Shown piece by piece: positions 58,672-64,000 of a stretch of 64,000 nt of DNA. The notes beneath the pieces are model-generated. The model had not been told where the DNA came from and made no database searches. It worked only from the letters and a program-made list of their open reading frames with translations. Source of the stretch: Rhodanobacter sp. FW104-R8. GTDB lineage: Bacteria > Pseudomonadota > Gammaproteobacteria > Xanthomonadales > Rhodanobacteraceae. The translations under genes were made by a program, and so were the position numbers. Position 1 is the stretch's first letter, and every line of letters starts with the position of its first letter. The stretch is from the NCBI RefSeq assembly GCF_001617365.1, contig NZ_LVJR01000018.1, positions 1-64,000 of the forward strand, in the 5' to 3' direction.

Positions 58672-61569
58672 ATGAGCGCCACGCCGACGATCCGTTCCTC
58701 CCCGCCGTTTCCGGTGGCGCGGGATCTTGCGGCCCTGCATGAGGCCATGGAACACCTGTTCGAGGCCGCCGACGCCGCCAGCGTGATGGAAATCTGCGAG
58801 CTGATGCTGGGCAACTTCGGCATCCAGGGCCGCCTGCGCTGGCGTCGCGGGGACGAATCCCCGGGGCATCTGGCGGGGCAGATGGAACTGGCCGTGGATC
58901 CCCAGGGCCCGCGCACCCTGGTGCTGGACTGGGCCGACCTGCCACTGCCCGAGCCCGTCCATGACCGGCTGGACTGGATGGGCCGGCTGGCCGGCGCCCG
59001 CCTGCGCCAGCTGGCCGAAACCAGCCGCCTGTACGAGGCGATCTCGCGGCTGGCACAGGCCGAGCGGCTGCAGCGCGCACTGTACGCGATCGCCGAGCAG
59101 GCCGGCGCCGAGCACGACATGCCGGAGATGATGCGTTCGCTGCACGCCATCGTCAGCAGCCTGATGTACGCGGAAAACTTCTACATCGTGCTCTACGACG
59201 CCGCCACCGACACGGTGCGCTTCCCCTACTACATCGACATCAAGGACACCGACCCGCCGCCGCCGGACCAGAGCCTGCCGCTGCACGGCATGCTGCACAG
59301 CCTGACCTGGAACCTGCTGCAGGAAGGCCGGCCGCTGATGGGCTCGATCGACGAGCTGCGCCAGCAGTTCGGCAACCGCCTCGTGCCGCTCGGTCCGAAC
59401 TGCGAGCACTGGCTGGGCGTGCCGCTGCTGCGTGCCGACCACGCCGTCGGCGGCATCGTGATGCAGAGCTATCGCGACGACACGCATTATTCGCAGCACG
59501 ACCTGGAACTGCTGAACTACGTGGCCCAGCACGTGCAAACCGCGCTGGAACGGCGCGAGGCGCACCTCGAACTGGGCCGCCGGGTCACCGACCGCACCGC
59601 CGCGCTGCGCGAGGCCAACCGCGTGCTGCGCCAGCAGGTGCTGCAGCGCCAGCGCGGCGAGCGCCTGCAGGCCGCGCTGTTCCGCATCGCCGAGCTGGCC
59701 AGCGCGCCGGAAAGCCTGGATGCGTTCTACGCGGCGGTGCATCAGGTGATCAGCGGCCTGCTGTACGCGCGCAACTTCTATATCGCGCAGATCGACGAGG
59801 AAAGCGGCCACCTCACCTTCCCCTACTCGGTAGACGACGTGGACAACGTGCGCCTGCCGCGCACGCACGGCCGCGGCGCCACCGAATACGTGCTGCGTCA
59901 CGCCAGGCCGCTGCTGGCCACGCCGGCGGAAATCGACCGGCTCAGCGCACTCGGCGAAATCAGCCTCTTCGGCGCACGCTCGGTGTGCTGGCTCGGCGTG
60001 CCGCTGATCTGGGGCGGCAAGGCGATGGGCGTGCTGGCGCTGCAAAGCTACTCGCCCGAGCACACCTACAACGAGCGCGACCAGGAACTGCTGACCTTCG
60101 TCAGCTACCACATCGCCAACGCACTGCAGCGCAAGCAGGCCGCGGCGACGCTCAAGCAGGCCTATGCCGGGCTGGAACGGCGCGTCACCGAGCGCACCCG
60201 CGCGCTGGCACTGGCCAACCGCGACCTGCGCGAACAGATCGCCGAGCGCGAGCGGGTCGAGCGCCGCCTGAAATACGAGACCCTCCACGACTCGCTCACC
60301 GGCCTGCCCAACCGCACCCTGCTGCTGCAGCGGCTGGAGCAGGCGATGCAGCGCTGCCACGCGAACCCGGACGAGCAGTTCGCCGTGCTGTTCATCGACC
60401 TGGACCGCTTCAAGGTGATCAACGACTCGGTCGGCCACCTGATCGGCGACGATCTGCTGTTCCAGGTCGGCGGCCGCATCCGCGCCTGCCTGAAGACCCG
60501 CGACGTGGTGGCGCGCCTCGGCGGCGACGAGTTCGCCGTGCTGCTGGAGGGCATCGTCGACGCCAACAAGGCGACGCTGATCGCCGAACGCATCATCAGC
60601 GAGCTGCACACGCCGTTCCGGCTCGGCACCAAGGAGATCTTCACCTCCGCCTCGATCGGCATCGCGCTGGCCAGCCCGCACTACCGCCAGCCGGAGGAAC
60701 TGCTGCGCGATGCCGACGCGGCGATGTACCACGCCAAGGACGGCGGCCGCCACCGCGCGGCGATGTTCGACGACCGCCTGCGCCGCGAGGCGCTGTCGCT
60801 GCTGGACATGGAGAGCGACCTGCGCCACGCGCTCAGCCGCAACGAGTTCGAGCCGTTCTACCAGCCGATCGTGGAGCTCGCCGACGGCCGCGTCGTCGGC
60901 TACGAGGCGCTGCTGCGCTGGCACCACCCCGAGCGCGGCCTGCTGCCGCCGCACGACTTCCTGCTGATCGCCGAGGAATGCGGCTGCGCCGAGGCGATCG
61001 ACTGGCAGATCTTCGAGCAGGTGTGCACCCAGGCCGTGCGGCTGATCGGCACCGAGGGCTTCATCAGCATCAACGTCTCCGGCCGGCATTTCCGCTCGGC
61101 CGACCTCGACCAGCGCCTGCTCGCGCTGTTCGACCAGTACGCCGTGCCGACGCACTGCATCCGCATCGAGGTCACCGAACACGCGCTGCTGGAGAACCCG
61201 ACCCAGGTCAAGCAGATGCTGCAGAACCTGCGCAGCCACGGTGTCGGCATCGCGCTGGACGACTTCGGCACCGGCTATTCCTCGCTCAGCTACCTGCACC
61301 AGTACCCGTTCGAGTCGCTGAAGATCGACCGCTCGTTCATCATCGAGCTGGCGCCCGACGACGTCGAGACCCAGGGCCTGGCGCTGGTGCGCGCGATCCA
61401 GGTGCTGGCCGATTCGCTGCGCATGAAGGTGATCGCCGAAGGCATCGAGGAGGAATCGCAGCGCCAGGCGCTGCTGCGCGTCGGCTGCCGCTACGGCCAG
61501 GGCTTTCTGTTCGCCGAGCCGCAACCCGCCGGCACCTGGCTCGGTGCGGGCAAACTGCTGCCGGGCTGA
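58672..61569 (+). CDS. GAF-GAF-GGDEF-EAL cyclic di-GMP protein
   Basis: A 965-residue cytoplasmic protein with two related GAF-like sensor domains (about 130-300 and 345-495), each with MYAENFYIVLYD / LYARNFYIAQID, a coiled linker, GGDEF (about 530-700; LGGDEF near 616) and EAL (about 705-955; YEALLRW near 745). The EAL keeps the catalytic set: SINVSGRHF, EVTEHALLEN, LDDFGTGYSS, LKIDRSF, AEGIEEE. The I-site is KTRD, so product inhibition may be lost. ATG 58672 is chosen; the open frame further up overlaps the promoter region. Confidence 0.93.
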   Translation: MSATPTIRSSPPFPVARDLAALHEAMEHLFEAADAASVMEICELMLGNFGIQGRLRWRRGDESPGHLAGQMELAVDPQGPRTLVLDWADLPLPEPVHDRLDWMGRLAGARLRQLAETSRLYEAISRLAQAERLQRALYAIAEQAGAEHDMPEMMRSLHAIVSSLMYAENFYIVLYDAATDTVRFPYYIDIKDTDPPPPDQSLPLHGMLHSLTWNLLQEGRPLMGSIDELRQQFGNRLVPLGPNCEHWLGVPLLRADHAVGGIVMQSYRDDTHYSQHDLELLNYVAQHVQTALERREAHLELGRRVTDRTAALREANRVLRQQVLQRQRGERLQAALFRIAELASAPESLDAFYAAVHQVISGLLYARNFYIAQIDEESGHLTFPYSVDDVDNVRLPRTHGRGATEYVLRHARPLLATPAEIDRLSALGEISLFGARSVCWLGVPLIWGGKAMGVLALQSYSPEHTYNERDQELLTFVSYHIANALQRKQAAATLKQAYAGLERRVTERTRALALANRDLREQIAERERVERRLKYETLHDSLTGLPNRTLLLQRLEQAMQRCHANPDEQFAVLFIDLDRFKVINDSVGHLIGDDLLFQVGGRIRACLKTRDVVARLGGDEFAVLLEGIVDANKATLIAERIISELHTPFRLGTKEIFTSASIGIALASPHYRQPEELLRDADAAMYHAKDGGRHRAAMFDDRLRREALSLLDMESDLRHALSRNEFEPFYQPIVELADGRVVGYEALLRWHHPERGLLPPHDFLLIAEECGCAEAIDWQIFEQVCTQAVRLIGTEGFISINVSGRHFRSADLDQRLLALFDQYAVPTHCIRIEVTEHALLENPTQVKQMLQNLRSHGVGIALDDFGTGYSSLSYLHQYPFESLKIDRSFIIELAPDDVETQGLALVRAIQVLADSLRMKVIAEGIEEESQRQALLRVGCRYGQGFLFAEPQPAGTWLGAGKLLPG

Positions 61570-61627
61570 GCGTCCTGCCGCGGCCGCGGCTCCCGGCCGG
61601 CCCGAACGCTGCCGGCAAGGGACTTGC

Positions 61628-62527
61628 CTACTGCGCCGTCCCCGGTGCGCCGGGCGCCGCCGCGGCGCTGAGCAGGTGCTCGGCATCGATGCGGTCGAAG
61701 TGGTAGTGCTGCGCGCAGAACTCGCAGACCACCTCGATCTCGTCGCCGCGCGCGGCCAGCGCCGCCTCCACCTCGTCGCGGCCGAGCGAACGCAGCATCG
61801 CGCTTACCCGCTCGCGGCTGCAGCTGCAGCCGAACGCCAGCGGACGCGGCTCGAACAGGCGCACCGATTCCTCGTGGTAGAGCCGGTACAGCAGCTGCTC
61901 CGGCACGCTGGCCAGCAGTTCCGCCGCGCCCAGGGTGGCGGTCAGGTGCACCACGCGGTTCCACGCATCGTCGTCCCGCACGGCATCGTGGCCGCCCTCG
62001 CCCGGCATCTTCTGCAGCATCAGGCCGACCGCGTGCTCGCCGTCGGCGGCCAGCAGGATCCGCGCCGGCAACTGCTCGGACTGCACGAAGTAGCCCTCCA
62101 GCGACTCCGCCAGCCCGGCATGCCGCAGGTCGACCAGGCCCTGGTAGCGCTGGCCGCGATCGACGTTGCCGATGGTGATCGCCATCACCGCGTCGGCCAG
62201 CGCGTCCAGCGCCAGCGGCTCGGGCAGCGGCACGTTCCAGCGCGCCAGTCCGCGCAGGCGGCCGTGGTCGCTGCATTCGGCGAACAGCAGGCGCAACGCG
62301 CCGGCGCTCTTCAGCTCGATCGACAACGCGCCGTCCAGCTTGATGTTGCCGGTCAGCAACGCGCTGGCCGCCAGCGCCTCGCCCAGCAGCGCGTGCAGCG
62401 CCGGCGGGTAGTCGGCGCGACCGGCCACTTCGCGCCAGGCCGGCCCCAGCCGCACCAGGGTGCCACGCACGCCGGCGTGCTCCAGCAGGAAACGGTGCAG
62501 CACGTCTTCGACAGGCAGGTTTTCCAC
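61628..62527 (-). CDS. hslO: Hsp33 redox-regulated chaperone
   Basis: A 299-residue holdase activated by oxidation. The four zinc cysteines are CSC (in FGCSCSRERV) and CEFC near the C-terminus. N-terminal DVLHRFLLEHAGVRG and TGNIKLDGALSIE are family hallmarks. I chose the GTG at 62527: an ATG at 62578 adds 17 residues not typical of the family and would lie only a few bases past a -10 box (TATAAG). It is divergent from mtgA. Confidence 0.9.
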   Translation of the reverse strand: MENLPVEDVLHRFLLEHAGVRGTLVRLGPAWREVAGRADYPPALHALLGEALAASALLTGNIKLDGALSIELKSAGALRLLFAECSDHGRLRGLARWNVPLPEPLALDALADAVMAITIGNVDRGQRYQGLVDLRHAGLAESLEGYFVQSEQLPARILLAADGEHAVGLMLQKMPGEGGHDAVRDDDAWNRVVHLTATLGAAELLASVPEQLLYRLYHEESVRLFEPRPLAFGCSCSRERVSAMLRSLGRDEVEAALAARGDEIEVVCEFCAQHYHFDRIDAEHLLSAAAAPGAPGTAQ

Positions 62528-62591
62528 GGCAGGCAGTCTCTTTGAGGGCAAGCGCCACAGATGGGGGCGCGGCGGCATCCGGACAACGCCC

Positions 62592-62599
62592 CTTATACT
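62592..62599. promoter_or_regulatory. overlapping divergent -10 boxes of hslO and mtgA
   Basis: CTTATACT contains TATACT (62594-62599) for mtgA on the plus strand and TATAAG (62597-62592) for hslO on the minus strand. Only one polymerase could use the site at a time. Confidence 0.45.
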
Positions 62600-62613
62600 G
62601 CCGGCTCCTTCCC

Positions 62614-63366
62614 ATGCGCAGCGCTATGCCGCACTCGCCCCGACGCCACCGCTTGACCCGCCTGCTGCGTGCGCTGGCGATCCTCGTGCTGGCCTGGCTG
62701 GCGCTGAGCTGGCTGGTAGTGCTGGTGCTGCGCTTCATGCCGCCGTGGACGTCGGCCGTGATGCTCGAGCGCCAGCTCGGCGCCTGGCTCCACGGCGAGA
62801 AGGATTTCCGCCTGCACCAGCACTGGGTGCCGTGGAACCAGGTGTCGACCTGGGTGCCGCTGGCGATGGTGGCCGGCGAGGACCAGAAGTTTCCCTACCA
62901 CCACGGCTTCGACCTCGACTCCATCCAGGACGCGCTCGACGCGGCCGACGACGGCCGGCGCCTGCGCGGCGCCAGCACGATCAGCCAGCAGACCGCCAAG
63001 AACCTGTTCCTGTGGAACGGCCGCAGCTTCGTGCGCAAGGGGCTGGAGGCGTACTTCACCGTGTTGATCGAGCTGAGCTGGCCGAAGCAGCGCATCCTCG
63101 AGGTGTACATGAACATCGCCGAGCTGGGCGACGGCGTCTACGGCGTGGGCGCGGCCAGCGAGGCGTACTTCCACGTTCCGCCGGCCCAGCTCGGCCCAGC
63201 CCAGGCCGCCCGCCTCGCCGCGGTGCTGCCGAGCCCGCGGCGATTGCACGCCGACCGCCCCAGCGCCTACGTGCAGCGCCGCGCCGGCTGGATCCAGCAG
63301 CAGATGTACCGGCTCGGCGGCCCGGGCTATGTCGAGGGCGACGCGCCACCACGTCCGCCGCATTGA
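62614..63366 (+). CDS. mtgA: monofunctional peptidoglycan glycosyltransferase
   Basis: A 250-residue GT51 enzyme that polymerises lipid II. One N-terminal membrane anchor (about 17-41) is followed by the catalytic motif AGEDQKFPYHHGFD (Glu about 90), GASTISQQTAKNLFLW, and ILEVYMNIAELGDGVYGVGAASEAYF. There is no transpeptidase domain. ATG 62614 is used; an ATG four codons later is also possible. Confidence 0.95.
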   Translation: MRSAMPHSPRRHRLTRLLRALAILVLAWLALSWLVVLVLRFMPPWTSAVMLERQLGAWLHGEKDFRLHQHWVPWNQVSTWVPLAMVAGEDQKFPYHHGFDLDSIQDALDAADDGRRLRGASTISQQTAKNLFLWNGRSFVRKGLEAYFTVLIELSWPKQRILEVYMNIAELGDGVYGVGAASEAYFHVPPAQLGPAQAARLAAVLPSPRRLHADRPSAYVQRRAGWIQQQMYRLGGPGYVEGDAPPRPPH

Positions 63367-63428
63367 GCGCGGCTCGCCTCGCGGCAGCCGGTTGGTTAGC
63401 ATGAAGCCGACTTCCGCAGGTTCCACCC

Positions 63429-64000
63429 ATGCCGCAGCTCACCGTCGTCGTTCCCGCCTACAACGAATCGGCCGTGCTGCGGTCGTTCCACGAGCGCCTG
63501 CGCAAGGTGCTGGATGGCCTGCCGCTGGCGTGCGACGTGCTCTACGTCGACGATGGCAGCCATGACGACACCTGGACCATCATCGAGTCGCTGGTCGCCG
63601 CCGACCCGCGCACGGGCGCGCTGAAGCTGTCGCGCAATTTCGGCAAGGAGGCGGCGCTGACCGCCGGACTCGACGCCGTGCTCGCCGATGCCGCCGTGGT
63701 GATCGATGCCGATCTGCAAGATCCGCCCGAGCTGATTCCCGCCCTGGTCGAGCAGTGGCGGGCCGGCTACGACGTGGTCTACGCCACGCGCAGCGCGCGC
63801 GAGGGCGAGAGCGGTTTCAAGCGCCTCACCGCGGCGGCGTTCTACCGCAGCATGGAGCGCCTGTCCGACACCACGATCCCTCGCGACACCGGCGATTTCC
63901 GCCTGCTCTCGCGCCGCGCGCTGGACGCGCTGCAGCAGTTGCGCGAACGCCAGCGCTTCATGAAAGGCCTGTTCAGCTGGATCGGCTACCGGCAGACCGC
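63429..64000 (+). CDS. family 2 glycosyltransferase (polyprenyl-phosphate sugar transferase type), partial
   Basis: The first 190 codons; the gene runs past the window edge. LTVVVPAYNESAVL, LYVDDGSHDDT and VIDADLQDPPELI are the nucleotide-sugar and metal motifs of GT2 enzymes, and LSRNFGKEAALTAG plus RDTGDFRLLSRRALDALQ mark the DPM1/GtrB/ArnC-like group that loads sugars on undecaprenyl phosphate. Membrane segments are expected beyond the edge. Confidence 0.9.
   Translation, partial: MPQLTVVVPAYNESAVLRSFHERLRKVLDGLPLACDVLYVDDGSHDDTWTIIESLVAADPRTGALKLSRNFGKEAALTAGLDAVLADAAVVIDADLQDPPELIPALVEQWRAGYDVVYATRSAREGESGFKRLTAAAFYRSMERLSDTTIPRDTGDFRLLSRRALDALQQLRERQRFMKGLFSWIGYRQT

Overview
The window is GC-rich chromosomal DNA from a gammaproteobacterium, most likely a member of the Xanthomonadales close to Rhodanobacter, Dyella or Frateuria. 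The reasons are the metX-metB-hom gene order, a Caulobacter/Xanthomonas-type TonB receptor, several families of dispersed palindromic repeats that sit between genes, and strongly G/C-biased third codon positions. No rRNA, tRNA, CRISPR array or complete insertion sequence was found. The genus is an inference.

Layout. 0.4-6.2 kb: a YceI / cytochrome b561 / YceI operon, an Era-like GTPase, a DUF4337 membrane protein, a small glutaredoxin-like protein and L-serine dehydratase. 6.2-12.5 kb: a defence block, made of a repressor divergent from a type III Mod methyltransferase, a HigBA toxin-antitoxin pair in the opposite orientation between mod and res, and the Res subunit. 12.8-18.9 kb: an amino-acid permease, an NCS2/AzgA-like permease, an unexplained stretch and a type V autotransporter. 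19.0-24.7 kb: the methionine operon metX-metB-hom read leftwards under a SAM-I riboswitch and tandem met boxes, then a peroxiredoxin and a CysK-like enzyme. 24.8-30.7 kb: a 2-oxoglutarate oxygenase, DUF1304, an M24 peptidase-like protein, a CheB-CheR-PAS-HWE kinase and its response regulator. 31.0-37.9 kb: an EF-G paralogue, a TonB-dependent receptor and an exported M20 peptidase.

38.0-41.3 kb is the most unusual region. A TumE/TumA-type toxin-antitoxin pair is followed by four small AT-richer genes, each preceded by a sequence that looks like an integron attC recombination site of about 57 bp ending in GTTAGGY. No integrase gene is in the window, so this reads as a cluster of attC sites lacking integrase, ending against prfC.

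41.4-48.8 kb: prfC, a CPBP protease, a triple-receiver hybrid histidine kinase and a receiver-GGDEF protein. 48.9-53.5 kb: a fatty-acid oxidation operon (hydrolase, fadE, hotdog thioesterase) divergent from a TetR regulator. 53.6-57.4 kb: GTP-type PEP carboxykinase, then an ECF sigma / anti-sigma / DUF4097 operon. 57.5-64.0 kb: an outer-membrane protein, a GAF-GGDEF-EAL protein, hslO, mtgA and the start of a family 2 glycosyltransferase cut by the window edge.

Functionally the window is mostly core metabolism, signalling and envelope genes, with two accessory patches: the type III restriction block and the cassette array. All family calls are from reading the sequence; no database search was run.
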